NCBI RefSeq assembly: GCF_037975245.1
Contig: NC_092573.1
Location: 11,371,001-11,435,000 of the forward strand
DNA from: Apostichopus japonicus
Taxonomy: Eukaryota; Echinodermata; Holothuroidea; Aspidochirotida; Stichopodidae
Direction: 5' to 3'
DNA length: 64,000 bases
The translations under genes were made by a program, and so were the position numbers. Positions 22,776 through 44,931 of the stretch are shown here, piece after piece. Under the pieces are notes generated by a model, which was not told the DNA's origin, ran no database searches, and saw only the letters and a program-made list of their open reading frames with translations. Positions within the stretch are counted from its first letter, which is position 1, and each line of letters begins with the position of its first letter.

Positions 22776-24231
22776 ATGAAACGTATCTCACTAAGGAAAA
22801 GTCGTAGCTTTCCGCTACACATGTTTACATAAGTACGTAAGGAATGCGTATATCAGCTGCTGATATACAATTTGCTGGTATTTTTTATCAACTCGGCGAA
22901 AGTATTGAAGTCATGACCAGTTCCCTAGGGTGGTACTAAGAACCTGTATCCATGTCTGATATCGGAAACGAGCAATTTACTGAGCAGAAGAAGGGGCCAG
23001 AATGATACAAGCTGTCATTATATCTCAGAGAAAACAACCAACCAACAACAACCATATTTCCGTTAGTTCACATTTAAGACATACTTTTTGCCTACTTACA
23101 CGAATAGTTGTAGAGAGAGAGAGAGGAGACGGGGAAGTGGAGGGGTGTGTATGAGGGGGGAGGGGGAGAGAAGATATAAGAGAACGTCTGCCAACCTCAC
23201 CTCTCCCAACTGTTATTCAAAAACGTTTGGTATGTTATCGAGATGCTTTTTAGCAAATAACCTGGAGATGACTCGACCTCCTTTTATAAAATGACCTATC
23301 TATAATTGCTTCGAAATGTACAGCCTGGTTAGATAAGTAACGACATTAAGTCAAATAAAGTCCAATTATGAAAACTAATTTTCAAATTATAAAAGTTTGT
23401 TTATCTACAATTATATTGGCTTTGACATAAAGTGAAATAATCTGGTAAAATTTCTATCAGACTGTTCAATCACACGTGGTAATGTGAACACTGTTTTTTT
23501 TTTTTTTGGCTTTGAATTCGAAACATTCTGACAGAAGCACATTGAAAGGTTACTCGAAACAATAGGGTGTCTGATAACAATTTAATGGGTGACGTCACTC
23601 AGTGAAACGTCGAGAACATTGAAACGAAACGGTAATATTATCAAAGATTTAATCATTCAAACAGTAAATAAACAAAAAATTAAATTCGTTATACACAAAT
23701 AATTTGTGTGCGTGTGTTGTCTGAGTGTGTTTCGGTGTGTTAGGATAAATATGTCGTTGATTTGAATTCTTTCTGGCGGGATCATGTCTTTCATAAGCAA
23801 AGTATACTACTGTCTGTTAAATTTCAATTGTAATCTTAGTTACAAGAATTCTCTATTGCTTTGTCAACTAATTTGGAACAATAGTATACGATTCAACTTG
23901 ATAACAAGCCAATAATTGCTTATCATGCATTGGATTAGTTACGGAATTTATTCTATCAATGACTTGTTTGACAATGATGCATGGTGCCTTTTACCAATTT
24001 GATCAATTTATTGAGAATTTTTCGTTAACCACACATTTCTAAAATCTACTTGGAATAAGGTGATTATTTAAAATTGATTCATGTTTGTATAATCCCATTA
24101 ATAGTTTGTATAATATTATACTGACTGATTGTTAGTTTACATGTAAATCAGTTAACACTAATTTGGTTAAACCTGTTTGCAGCCCGAGTAAACCTCATTT
24201 AAGATGGGGGTGAGAATTATAATCCTAAAGA
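22776..24231. other. Non-coding stretch, nothing recognised
   Basis: AT-rich; contains a gagagaga patch near 23113 and a poly-T run near 23493. Confidence 0.5.
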
Positions 24232-24605
24232 GATGACCACTTTAAACATCAGAGGCTCATTTAAAACGGCTGGAATACTTAGACTAACACACACACAATC
24301 AGGTCAGTTCCTCCCGATGCAACACAAAATTCCATTGAAAAACTAACAATATATTTTGACATCACGTAACATGTAAACAATTCATCAAACACAAATGGTG
24401 TTGAATAATATCTTAATGTTCTCTGTTGTAAATATGAGTTAAAAGAAATTGTTTCGGTTGAGTTATTAGAATGGATAAAACAATGGATTAATATTAAAAT
24501 TTAGGCCTGCGCAGCTCAGACGATGTGATCACCCAAATTAAATTAAAGGAGCATTGTAGCCTCGATTTAGCATATTTTAAAGGTGATAATCTTAGAAAAC
24601 CAAAC
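24232..24605 (+). repeat. Dispersed repeat family A, copy 3
   Basis: gatgaccactttaaaca, cttagactaacacacaca, tcagttcctcccgatgcaac, acacaaatggtgttgaa, ctctgttgtaaatatgagtt, ggattaatatta and aaaggagcattgtag, followed by gatttagcatattttaaag, follow the family order. Confidence 0.75.
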
Positions 24606-27600
24606 TCTCTTATCACTGAATAGTATCTTTTTTTCTTGGTCTGTGACATAGCAAGTCTAAAGTTATATCTAAAGTCTACTTTAATTATCTTCGATATATG
24701 CCATATATTTTACGTCGACGACAAGAAATTTGAAGCTCTTATTGAATTCATATTGTAGATATTTGTCAAGTATATGCTTACAAATTATTCGACAGAAGTC
24801 GAGATAATTGCGTCTGGTTGATGAGACCCAAAGATGGATCGAAATAGCCATAGAGCAGGGGGGTGAACATGAAATGGATCTTACGAGCCACCGTGTTTTT
24901 TTTTCCACGTGGCAAACATGAATGTACTGTGTATCGATCTAAAGAATCGGACAGTTCGATACGAGCATTGTCCACCTGCAATGTAGAAATGTCTTATCAC
25001 CAGCCGGCCTTTTACAAACTCACCAACGATCCATACGGTATGGTACATACACTGTTCCTAGTGTGCAGTGGCGCGCACAAGGGGCGTGGGGCGGAGGGTG
25101 GTGGGCAAGGCCCCACCTCCATCTTCATTCGGGAGGAAAGTTAAATCATGGGATGATTTTTAAGATTCAAGGGTACTTATTACCACGATATTGTGTATAG
25201 AACTCATTAGGGATTTAATTGAATGTCTAAATATGGCTTAAAATGTACCATTTACCGTCTTTAACTTTTTGTTTTGTTTTCTGGGCAGTCCGTTTATTAA
25301 AGGTTCATGCCCCTACCAAAATCAATGACGGAATGTGAACCACCCCCCCCCCTCCTTTCGTCAACCTTTGAAATTCTGTGCCCGTCACGGGTGGTATAAC
25401 TTTACCATTGGTACTCTAGTATTGAACTGTAGTACAACTAATTCGTATTCAAAACCAGCCGAATAATTTGAATTTGCTTAAAAATTACAAAATACCAGAT
25501 GGTAATAAACATATCGCATTTTAAGAAAATTCTCCCATACTTGTTGTTTTTATTCTTGCTTTCTTTCTGCTGACCTACGAAAGACGTTTGCTAATGTCAA
25601 TAGGGATGTATCATCGCCAATAGCACTTTACGTAAATGGTTGTATGTTTATCTTTCGTCAATCAAAGGTTTTGACTTATCACGCTGGAGTTTGAAAGTTG
25701 AGTTGCTTGCAGGGATTTTATTTACGTCTTCTTCTGCTTTTCATTTCAATAAATTAGCAAAATATATGGGACGGCGGTGACTTGGTTGTTATTTTAAGGA
25801 ATGAAGTTGGTTGCTAAACAAAACAAGCCTGGATTTTTATTTTTATATAGTCAAAACCCACATTCTCGCATCGCATTTATATAGGGTGAAGATAAGAATA
25901 TGATAGTGTGTGATTGCATCTGGCAACAGTAGGCTGTCATCACAGTAGTATGTCAACTGTAGTATGTCATCACATCAAATTGATGTTTTGTTATTCTTTA
26001 TAACATTTCATTCAGTTATCCACGGTGGAAAATAATATTTAATACAAACCACTTTGCCTGTAGCTAAGCGAACGTTCTAAAATATGTATCAGATTACAAG
26101 GACATATCAACCAAAATATTATAATACGAAAGCAAAATATTTAAAGACGCATTTGTCGTGATGGCATCCCAGATTAATTACTGTGATTTACTCTCTGGAA
26201 GACTAGGGGATTTAGCCAGTTAAAACAGATTACAAGGGACAAGGTGTTATTGAAATGATGTCGTTTCCAACTAAGACGGTGTGGAATATTTATTGCTTTT
26301 AAGAATGTCTTACACTGTCCATCTAAAAGGAATGTAAAACAAAAGGAAATGATTAACACCAAAAAAAAAAGAACAAAAGCCAAAAAGTATGTTTGTCAAT
26401 TTTTCAGAAGCATATGTTCAATGGTTTCACAACACATAAAAATCATACTATTTATTATGTCAGCATTATTTATATATAGAGAATACTGTGCAAATGATGC
26501 CAATATTTTGCAAGTTGATGCAAAATACAAAACCTCCTTTCGACTCTTTACCTGATGTGAAATTTACATTTTTGCAAAATTGAGATAATTATTAACATGA
26601 ATCTTTACTTATATAAAACACACACATAAAACAATCATTTTATATATATATATATTTTTTGTGGATAAAGAAAATATCGTAATGAAAAGTCTAGGAAAAA
26701 ATCACAATGAGCATTTAATAAATATCTTTGATTAATTAACATTTTTCTACATTAAATTTCATAGATTAGCATTTTCAATCTAACAGTTTGTAAGTTTAGA
26801 TGTACATAATTTTCCCTAATGTCACAAGAGATTAATATGTCCCGAACTTATAAGTAACGAAGGTAGAACCAAAATGTCTCCCCAATAAGTGATGAACAAG
26901 GTATTCATAAACGTTTCCATTCCTTTCGTATGAAATTCCTCTCCTCCCCCATTCACCTTCCGCCCCACCCCCCCCCCTCTCTCCACCTCTGTCTCTCAGC
27001 TCTCTCCTCTCTCCCTCCCTAATTTGGTCAATAATTGGACACGAAGCTCCTAGTTTCTTGTTTAACTATTTTTTTTCTTCACCAGTTGAATCATTAGAAC
27101 GGTTATCAACATTTCATCGCTCGGGTTCTTTTTTTTCTTCAATATTGGTCACATGCTAATACCCCACAATCCCCCCCCCCCCCCTCCCCGACAAACTTTC
27201 ATTTGCCCTTCCAAATTCGTTTATAACTTCTCCAATATATTTCTGCCATTAAGTTTATCGTTTAGCTTAATTTAGTAATACATTCTGTTCATACTATGCC
27301 TTTATTTTTTCTTTAAAAATCTCCAAATTAGGAATGTCTTTTTCCTTTCCTTTCCTTTCTTTTTAAGGTAAAAATCATGTATTGCCAATTATCAGAGAAT
27401 CCATCCAGAATAATATGTTCCATGATTTCATTTACGCGCATGCCTGTTGTAGCTCTGAATCGAGCCTGTATCTCACTGCAATTAATAGGGGGCACAACCA
27501 GGTATATATCTGGCGAGGGGTGGTGGAAGGGGGGAGGGGTGCGGTGGGGTCTGGTGATCATTCCCCCTCGAGCTTATGACAGGAATTGATGACCTTTTAC

Positions 27601-27694
27601 AGATATCATGTAGTACGGTGCCTAAATATATAACATTAATGTGTTGTGCAACATATAAATAGTCGAAAATTATTCTAGATTATATCAAAAAAAG
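24606..27694. other. Non-coding stretch
   Basis: No supported exon. A MITE-like end cagtggcgcgcacaagg lies at 25065 without a partner. Poly-C runs occur near 25345, 26970 and 27170. Confidence 0.5.
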
Positions 27695-27850
27695 TTGCAA
27701 AATATTGATCAAAATTTCGCTTTCCAATATAACCAAATATCTCACAAGGGAGGCCCACCCCTCTCGTTAGACCCTTCCTCTCGACCATATAACATTTTAT
27801 CCCCCCCCCCACCTCAGTACAAAAATGGCTGCCCCGGCGCTTACCTTAAT
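27695..27850. mobile_element. Fragment related to the hAT MITE family
   Basis: ttgcaaaat, aaatatctcacaagggaggcc, acccctctcgttagaccc and a poly-C run resemble the interior of the MITE at 6764-7065. Ends were not resolved. Confidence 0.4.
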
Positions 27851-29826
27851 AATAAAAAGAATGGATACAATTTTCTAGTTAAGGTTTGTAAATTAGTCGG
27901 TTAACCTAATTATCCGAGTTCATCTCTTGAATGATGAAGTATAACTTTCAAATAAACTCAACATCGCAAGACAGACTTGTTCATTGGTGTTACTTACGAA
28001 ATCGCTTTACGAACTTGGCCACAGTAACTAATTTGCCAGAAGGGGAACTACATTCGTGCTACTTCTTTAACAGATAGGAACATATATGTACCGTATACGA
28101 CTTTATAGGATTATACCTTGAAATAGTATCTGGAACTATTTTACTATGTACACTAACACTATATTTCTACAGACTTAATTATTCAAGAGTTAGAATTCAC
28201 TCCTTGAGAATGCACACATTCATCACTATTTATATCAGTGAATTCCGTATTTACCTCAAACTGATCTTTCTCAGGCAACGTTAAATCTACAGAGTTAAAA
28301 TATAGTTAATGTTGAAAGACTCCGCGATCAAATTACAAAACAAAATAAAAGTACAGAACACTAAATAGACTCAACCATTATAAAGATCAGTTATTAATCA
28401 ATAAACAAATCAATATGCAAATAAATAAATAAATAATAGAACAATTTAGTGATTATAAATTTCATAACCATCCTTCAAAAATAGATGCAGAATACAATAT
28501 GCTCACATAATTTTATAACAATTCCTATGTGATTATATGCATACAATATAACATATATTATGTTAAGGTAACACCTTATCATGAATAATGCACGAAATAT
28601 TATATTTTATTATGAACAAGTATACCTGCATGCGAGTGTTGGTTAACATACACAAAGTATATGTGGCCAAAATACATGATTAATCAAGCAACATTTATAT
28701 GAAACCAATTAAATAAACATATGCACAAAATTAAGGCATTTATTTCTATTCATTTGTACAGCTAATTTTAATTGGATTATTAAAATATGTACTTAAATAA
28801 AAAATCAAGTTATTACCAATAATTCTTACAGAAGTGCACAAGAATTCGTTATTTAAGACACTTTAACATTACCAGCATATATTGCAACGTTTAAGGTATG
28901 GTGAGGTTAGGGCGTGAGGGGATGTGGCATAGTCCTTGTATTACTAGTTAAGTTCAACGAATAATGTAAGGTGGTTCCTGTGACCCCAACCCGACCCACC
29001 TCACCTCGTTGGCGAACCAGCGGGAGCGAGGGGTTGAACCCCCTCCCCCCCAGTTAGAACTATCGTTTTCCTTGCTTGCGCCTTCGAGAATGAGACGGGG
29101 AAGAAAATATGAGTCATAGCCCTATATTCACCAAACAGCTAATTGCAGTTTGTTAAAACAAAAAGAAAAAATATATTTATACACAATAATGAACAAAAAT
29201 TAATTCAATAACCTATTCGAGCTCCCAGTTAAGTTAAACTGAGTTATGTTAAGACGAACGATCCTGGGATATTTTATATCAAATTTGTCATTTGTCCATG
29301 TAAGTGCCGAATATGAAGGAGAAGAGATTATAGGGTAAAACTTGACAAATTGATGTATACAAAGTAAACACACCTGCGCTTTCTAACGTCCCACCGTTGT
29401 GAGTAAAGTAATAATAGGTCACATTACATATCTTCGTGAAATTTAATAAGCTATTGTTCAAACTGATTGCCTCTATCAGCTCCCAAAGAAAAAGGTAAGT
29501 TACGCCACAAAACCCCCTCCCCCCTTCCCAACCACCTCTTTCATCCACAACTATTTCTGAAATACTGTCAATTCTAGAGTTATGTGATCTTTACATCAAC
29601 CAGAAGACAGTTGTGTAATTGAGCGTTTTCCCCCATTTCTGAAGTATTCTCAAATTATCGTCCATTAATAGGTATTATGGACTGCACGTAGTCTTAAAAG
29701 TTCCCTAAAAGTGATGTACCCAGATATGACGTAATCGTTACACAAGAAAGCACATAGTACCACAGTCAATAGTTTACATATTAGTTATACAATTAATATA
29801 CAATCAAGTTTCTAATATTTTATGAC

Positions 29827-29827
<1 letters not shown>
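27851..29827. other. AT-rich non-coding stretch
   Basis: No exon or mobile element recognised; a short aaat/aata-rich patch is near 28415. Confidence 0.5.

Positions 29828-29888
<61 letters not shown>
29828..29888. repeat. (AT)n microsatellite
   Basis: Uninterrupted AT dinucleotides, about 30 copies. Confidence 0.95.
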
Positions 29889-29891
<3 letters not shown>

Positions 29892-30370
29892 ATTAAAATT
29901 CTAAACTGATTGGAACTGTGGAATAGCCTATATATATTTCAACTCACACGTGATACAAAAATACACAATTTCTGCCGTATTGTCAAAATTTAAGTATGCA
30001 TGCAAAATACCTGTTCCTTTAAAGTTCAATATATAAGGTAGAACTACCATACATGTACACAGGTACACTTGCCGGAATATTAACCTCAAATTGCACTTGA
30101 ATTTGTACCCTTTCAATAACAACAAATATCGTCTTATATACCATTTTGTAAGAGAATGTTAATCCGTTGTGCGTGTTTCTATGGCATTTTGCTCTTGGTT
30201 GTTAATGCAAACGCTATTTAATATTCCGATTTTTGCTAAAAATATAAAATACATGTTTCTTTCTATCTTTCTTTTTTTCTTCTTACTTCTACTTCTCTTC
30301 AAAAGGCACAGAAAAACATACAAAGTATGCTACTGTTTGTATTCAAATTTGAACAGGTATATTGTACACT

Positions 30371-30714
30371 GAATAAGAAGTACAGGCTGATATATGGTTA
30401 ACTCAGAGAAGAGGATACTGGATAAGAAGTACAGGCTGATATATGGTTAACTCAGAGAAGAGGATACTGGATAAGAAGTACAGGCTGATATATGGTTAAC
30501 TCAGAGCAAAGGATACTAAATAAGAAGTACAGGCTGATATATGGTTAACTCAGAGAAAAGGATACTAAATGAGAAGTACAGTTTGATATGGTTAACTCAG
30601 AAAAAAGTATACTGGATAACAAGTACAGGCTGGTATGGTTAACTCAGAGGAATGTATACTGGATAACAAGTACAGGTTGATATTGTTAACTCAGAGAAAA
30701 GTGTGCTGGATAAC
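30371..30714 (+). repeat. 49-bp minisatellite
   Basis: Unit of about ggataagaagtacaggctga, tatatggttaactcagaga, agaggatact, at 30371, 30420, 30469, 30518 and 30567, then shorter, more diverged units. The units degrade in one direction. Confidence 0.92.
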
Positions 30715-30806
30715 AATGGGAGGAGGCGGGAGGAGGCGGGAGGAGGCGGGAGGAGGCGGGAGGAGGCGGGAGGAGGCGGGAGGAGGCGGGAGGAGGCGGG
30801 AGGGGG
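30715..30806 (+). repeat. 10-bp G-rich minisatellite
   Basis: About nine copies of gggaggaggc. The + strand has many GG/GGG runs at short spacing, suited to G-quadruplex formation. Confidence 0.92.
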
Positions 30807-33800
30807 AGGAGGCGTTAGTAGTTGTTGATCACGAGTAAATTAATGGATTTGTATAGTTACATCTCCTATTATTGCTTCCAACGTGTAATTCATCATGCTG
30901 CAGCAGATGGAACATGTCCAAAAGCAAACGGTTCTGATATACCAATTGGAAAATAATTACATATCTATGTATTGGACGTTGATGGCAAGAAACCCAAACC
31001 CCTGAGAAGAATGAAAAAAAAAACTAAAGTATGCCTTCAGGTACAACGTATTTAAAGCATAGAATATCACCAGATTCGAATTATTTCTTGAAATGTATTG
31101 TTTAATTAATATTATTGTTTATTTATGTATTTGTTTTCCTGGCTTAACAAATATGGTCTAACATTATTTTCACTTCAAACCGTGAACGTATTTTTTACCG
31201 TTTGTTCTTTTTATAATTACATAGTTACATTAGTTTTCCGCTGTAAGGGGTTTTTGAGGGTGAGTAAAATATATCACAGACTTGGATAAACTTTCGATAT
31301 TTCTGAAGAGAAAATGAAATGTATTCAGGCGTGACATGATTAAATCTTTTATAAAGTAAGTTATAATTTCATTGAGTTTTATGATGTAGATTATAAACAT
31401 ATCGGGATTATACATTCTGTACCCAAATCCCTTCCGTTTTATGAATATTGAGATATCTGTGTGGTCTGCTTATCAATGGTCTGCATTTATTAGTGATGGG
31501 TCTGCTTGTATCACAATGGTCTGCATTTATAAGAGTTTGTCGGGAACGTCTTTCGACCTCGGTGCAATTGATCATGAAGTAGGTCTAACTCTTGTCCATG
31601 TACATGACGTAGTCCTAGACGATTTAAGTGCACCGCTGTGAAGGCAAAATAGAGAATAAAACCAAAAATTATCCCTTTGCTTGTTTTTCTTTTTTTGTAT
31701 TGGTATCATTTTATTTTTACTAAAGAAAATGGCATATTTACGATGGGGTACTGGAAGGAAAAAACCGCTCTTCTTTTTCGTCGAGTTGAGTTTTTTTTGA
31801 AATTTTTATTATTTCAGTTTTAGTGTTATTTTGCTTCTGGGTTTTAAAGTGTTTCCCTAATTTGGCTGCCAAGCTCAATCTTGTAATCTCTCAAGCAGAC
31901 GCTAAAATTATAAATAACAATAACCAAAAATTATCATTAAATATCTAACAATTCATATTTGTTATATTGTACAGTAGGTAAATTGGTTTCGAATCATCAC
32001 CTCCCCCCCCCCAAAAAAAAAACCCTTTGAAATCCTCTGCACTTCACTATACATGATTACATATTCTATTGAACGAGTAGATTGTAATCATAGATGATAC
32101 CGAGTTTAAGAGCCTTTGAAATATTGCTCCATTTAATTGGGTTTAAAATCTAAGCGTCTTGGAATAAGTAGTCAAGATATCCAATTTATATGAAACGTTT
32201 TTCACCATATTAAGTTTTTCTTTACATTTCGCATTTCTGGGATCTAATATTCACTCATGGTCCCTGGCGACCAATTCCTATGCACTGACCTCACACGTCT
32301 TACAACTTTTTTTTTAATTTTTTTTTTATTAAAGAAATCGCAACCACTCATATTTTCACTCAACCGATACAGTTATTGAGGGAATAATTGAAGCATAACT
32401 ATATACCCTTATTTGATTGAAGAAACTTATGGTTGTATCTCGGGATAAAATGGATTTATTACGCTTTTTCTCATACAAATTCATAAAATTCGAACAAGGA
32501 ATTAGGTCACTTATACTCTACGATAGTAAAGGTTTGCCGCCTAAGAGCTCTCATTTGCTGTTTGATTTACCCCAAGGGAACACTAAAGAGGCACTCTTAC
32601 CGAACTTTCAAAATGGTGACGGAGACCGCGGATTGCAAGATCGGCAATCGATATAACGCAAAGTCGGTTATTACTATTACAGTTACATTCGTCCAACATG
32701 GCAGCATACAGAAACGCTGTACTCAAAGCCGAAGCCAGAGTGAATTAATCAGGTCACACACACACGGAGTCTATGCATGCTAAGTTCTTCAAAGCCGTCC
32801 TTATTACCTTTCGGGAACGACCTCACACTGTAGTTCTGACTAAATTCGGTTCTATTTTGGTCAGGCACCTGGCAACAGTAGAGTAAATGATGTCATCACG
32901 GCAATTTAGCTGAAAATGGTTTTGATTATTTTTAAAATATATAACACACTTATTCACAGAGAAAAAAAACAAAGAAATACAGAGAACGTAGGGGTTTCAG
33001 CAAACATGGTAAATGTATCACATATCAAGAGTAAGTCATCAAACGCTTATTATAATAGAAAAGTCAAAACTTTGGAAGGGACCACCTAACCGTTATTTAA
33101 TCCCTTGAGGGATCGAGTTTTTAACAAGTCTATTTATATGACCATTCAATCCATCATATCTTGAGTTAGGAACAAGACATTGAGATTGGGTTTTTCAACA
33201 TATAATGTGGAATATTTTCTCTTTTAAGACTAGTGTCGTCTTGCCTGCCACTGGAAGATCCCTTACAGAATTGGAACTAACAAAGCTATGTTGGACTGTA
33301 AAGGGATTAGAACCGGTGATCTTCGGATTACATCTATTGTAATCCTGAGATGAATGGCTCGAATCCAGACTCTAGCCAAATTTTTTCTTGCTCTATTCTT
33401 ATTGTTAACAAGATCCCTGACAGTTGTCCGTCATTGGTTATTATTTTTTTATAAAATTAAAGAGCATTGATGTTTTTGGGCGAGCATCGGGGGGTGGGGG
33501 GGTGATTGTTAACTATTTAGACTGTAATTGGGAAAAAAAATATTGGGTATTCCAATATATACCGGTACTGGGCATAGATGCCTTTTTTCATAATGCAAAA
33601 TAGGAATCTTAATTTGAGCAAGGAGAAAATACGGATAAAGTTGAATGGGAGAGATCGGTGACGTTAATATCATTTTGTTTTCATTGCATCCTCCCATCCA
33701 TTTACCAATCTCCAAGGTACGATTATAATTTTAATAGTTTTTCTTATAAGTACAATATCCGAAAGAAGCCAACACCATCAATATCTTTCTTTATAAAAAA

Positions 33801-34347
33801 AAAATCGGCACAGTGCAAGAAATGAGAGTATCAAAACCGTATCTCATAAACAAAGGATGAAATATTGATTATGGAATAAAAAGAAGACTTCTAGAGAAGC
33901 TTAGAGTGATATGGGGTAAAAACATCAATTAATCCAGCGGGGCTTTAATTTAACCAGTAAACCTGAGCAAAGTACCACACCCTTGACAAGTATATAAATG
34001 TTGAACTTACTATTATATTATCGGAAAGTATATACAATTCTAGAAGGAGTTAGCCGTTTGAATTTATTTTTTGTTTATATCCAAATTTAATGTGTGTGTA
34101 ATATACCTTGTGAGGGTATTATGGCATACACATTCATGTTTAAATCCGTGTATGAAATATTATATACTTAAAACGAAAGACTAGAAACAGATATCGAACC
34201 ATGCACGCTATAATGTGGAGAAAACATATTATGTACATACAAATATATGGAAAAGAATAATATGATATAAGGGTTTTCGAGTGTAGTCGATTTTCATGCT
34301 CATAATGTTGATATTAAAGGTAACTGTAGCCGCAAACTACATTTCGA

Positions 34348-34349
<2 letters not shown>
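30807..34349. other. Non-coding stretch
   Basis: No supported exon. A short CpG-richer patch lies at 32620-32760 with an isolated ATG frame. A hairpin ggattacatctattgtaatcc is at 33324-33344. Confidence 0.45.
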
Positions 34350-34398
<49 letters not shown>

Positions 34399-34430
34399 AT
34401 ATATATTTGTGTGTATATATATATATATAC
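34350..34430. repeat. Compound (AT)n(GT)n(AT)n microsatellite
   Basis: AT dinucleotides, then about 9 GT, then AT again. Confidence 0.93.
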
Positions 34431-34460
34431 AAACTCAATAGGAAAAATATTAGTTTTGAT

Positions 34461-34640
34461 GAACCAATGCATTACAACATTTGTCAAGTACAAATGGTGT
34501 TGCAAGTCATCAGTTCGGCATGTTGGTAAAATCATATATTCAACACCCCATTATTTATACGAAGTTTAAAAATCACTTTTTGTTCAGTTATTTAGGGATT
34601 GTAACACAATGGACACTTCAAGAGCACCATAGACATTTAA
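34461..34640 (+). repeat. Dispersed repeat family A, copy 4 (partial)
   Basis: gtcaagtacaaatggtgttg, ccattatttatacgaagttta, ttgttcagttattt and agagcacca correspond to the middle and right part of the family. The left part is replaced by the microsatellite. Confidence 0.55.
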
Positions 34641-35134
34641 CAAATGTTACAACGTAAAAAAGAAACTTGACAACCGGAACAGCAATGAAAACATTACCGC
34701 ATTTTTTAAGTTATATTTACATACTAAATTACTTTTAACTGTGAAATCATTAAATTCCACTTTGAAAGATCACCCACCGACACTCCCCAACCTCCATTGC
34801 AGAGCACGTAACGCCATTTCAGTTGCAGTGCCTTTGCCTTACTCACTATTAATGGTGACATATATATATTTTATTACTTTAATTCCAATTTGAAGGCTTT
34901 CCCATTCCTTCCACCCCCTCACCCACCCACCCACCCCACTTATTCCCCCACTACCATTACTCAGATATTCCTTCGCAAAATCCTTTCAAGCTGCAGAGCC
35001 TCCACCCGATATTTATATTGTAAAATATATCTTTCAATAACATAAGTTCCACCTTGAAAATTCATCTACCACCCCACCTTCCCTTCCCCTCCCCTCACCC
35101 GTTTTTCCCACTCCATATTCCTCATCACTTCCCT

Positions 35135-43458
<8,324 letters not shown>

Positions 43459-44895
43459 CTGCGAAAGAAGAAAACAGAAGGAAAAATACATCAAAGTTGT
43501 GACAGTCTACAATTTCTTTAGGAACACTAAATATTTAATTGGAAAGATGCTTCACTATAAAGAACACTGACATGGGGCTATGGCTCGGGGCTCATGTGCA
43601 ATAGGGGGAATTAGGGGCCCTAAACCAGGTTTACTACAACTAAGCTGTACTTAATACAAATCCACCGTTGTAAAAAAGTCCTTTCTATAGCTATCTTCAG
43701 GATCTTACTTGGCAAGTGTCCAAACCAACCATTTTTTAGGAGTGGTGGGGGAGGTGGGTTGGGTAGGGGGTTGAAATTTGGTTCCCTGGTTCAATAAACC
43801 GCATATAGCTAATCCTCTGCTAGCGAGTGCTATTGCAAATATTTCATCATCACACGATGCTTATATTAAAATAACAAAAACAACAAAACATCAAATTGAA
43901 ACATAAGAAAATATATAGACACATCACAAACTTGTACCCTACACGATGAGCTTTGTATCAGAATCAGTGAAAGATCTCAGAACATTTTATAATAAAAAAA
44001 AATAGCTAAATTTTAATTCGAGGCAATTTGACATAGTCACTTTTCGAAATTGTGCGGTTCATTTCTTAATGATATATTCGAGCATTGATGATCGAACTAA
44101 AAGCGTTACACGATAAACCTAAACATACTGGTTAGGGCTGAAATATTTGAACTGCTGTTTTACGTTAGGCAATACAAGAAATCGTCGGAAAATAATGGAG
44201 GTCACATCGGTGGCATTAAGACTACAGTAGCGAGATAAGTCACTTTGTGTACACGATGTGTAATTTACAATAAAGTTCCATCAACCATTAAACCGCAATT
44301 ATCAGATGAGGGTTTATCCTTCACGGAGAAAATATTATCAAATAGTTGATCTATAGTTTCATGTATTTCCCTGTTAGCAAGTCGAAATTGCTGCTGTAAT
44401 ACGATTACCTAAGACACTTATATGTGTTGACATAATTAATCTCCCAAAGAAAGCCACTTGAGACTGTAGTCAACAGTGCATACCCCGTAGCAGTTTTCTC
44501 TTACAAACGAAAACAAGGGACACAAGAAAACGTATAAAGCTCATAAACAACCGACGCCGGGCATTGTCATTAATTATATAAATAATCAGTCATTTATTTT
44601 TTCTTGACATAACCCCATATGTTTTCATATATGATAGTGGAACAATTTTATTTTGTTTGACCTGGTTGTCATTCAAAGAGACGTTTAGTTTCGGCGAGGA
44701 GTTTATTATAGGTTACGGTGACCTTTTTCGTCACTTTTTTTTGTGGTTTATAACATTTAACATGTTGACATGTTTTCGTGTACCCCCGTACACGTACGCG
44801 TGATAAAAAAAAAATAGCTGAAGTGGGGGAAGATGCTTTAGGTAAGAATGTTTCCTCTGTGCTTCTCTGTATATAGTTTACATAATTATTTATTT

Positions 44896-44931
<36 letters not shown>

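Noticed and set aside
32685-32750. Possible first exon starting MAAYRNAVLKAEAR
   Set aside because: Very short, the donor is weak and no downstream exon was found.
33310-33375. tRNA-like hairpin ggattacatctattgtaatcc with a ggctcgaatcc B-box-like word
   Set aside because: No D-arm or acceptor stem, wrong base after the anticodon position; too weak.
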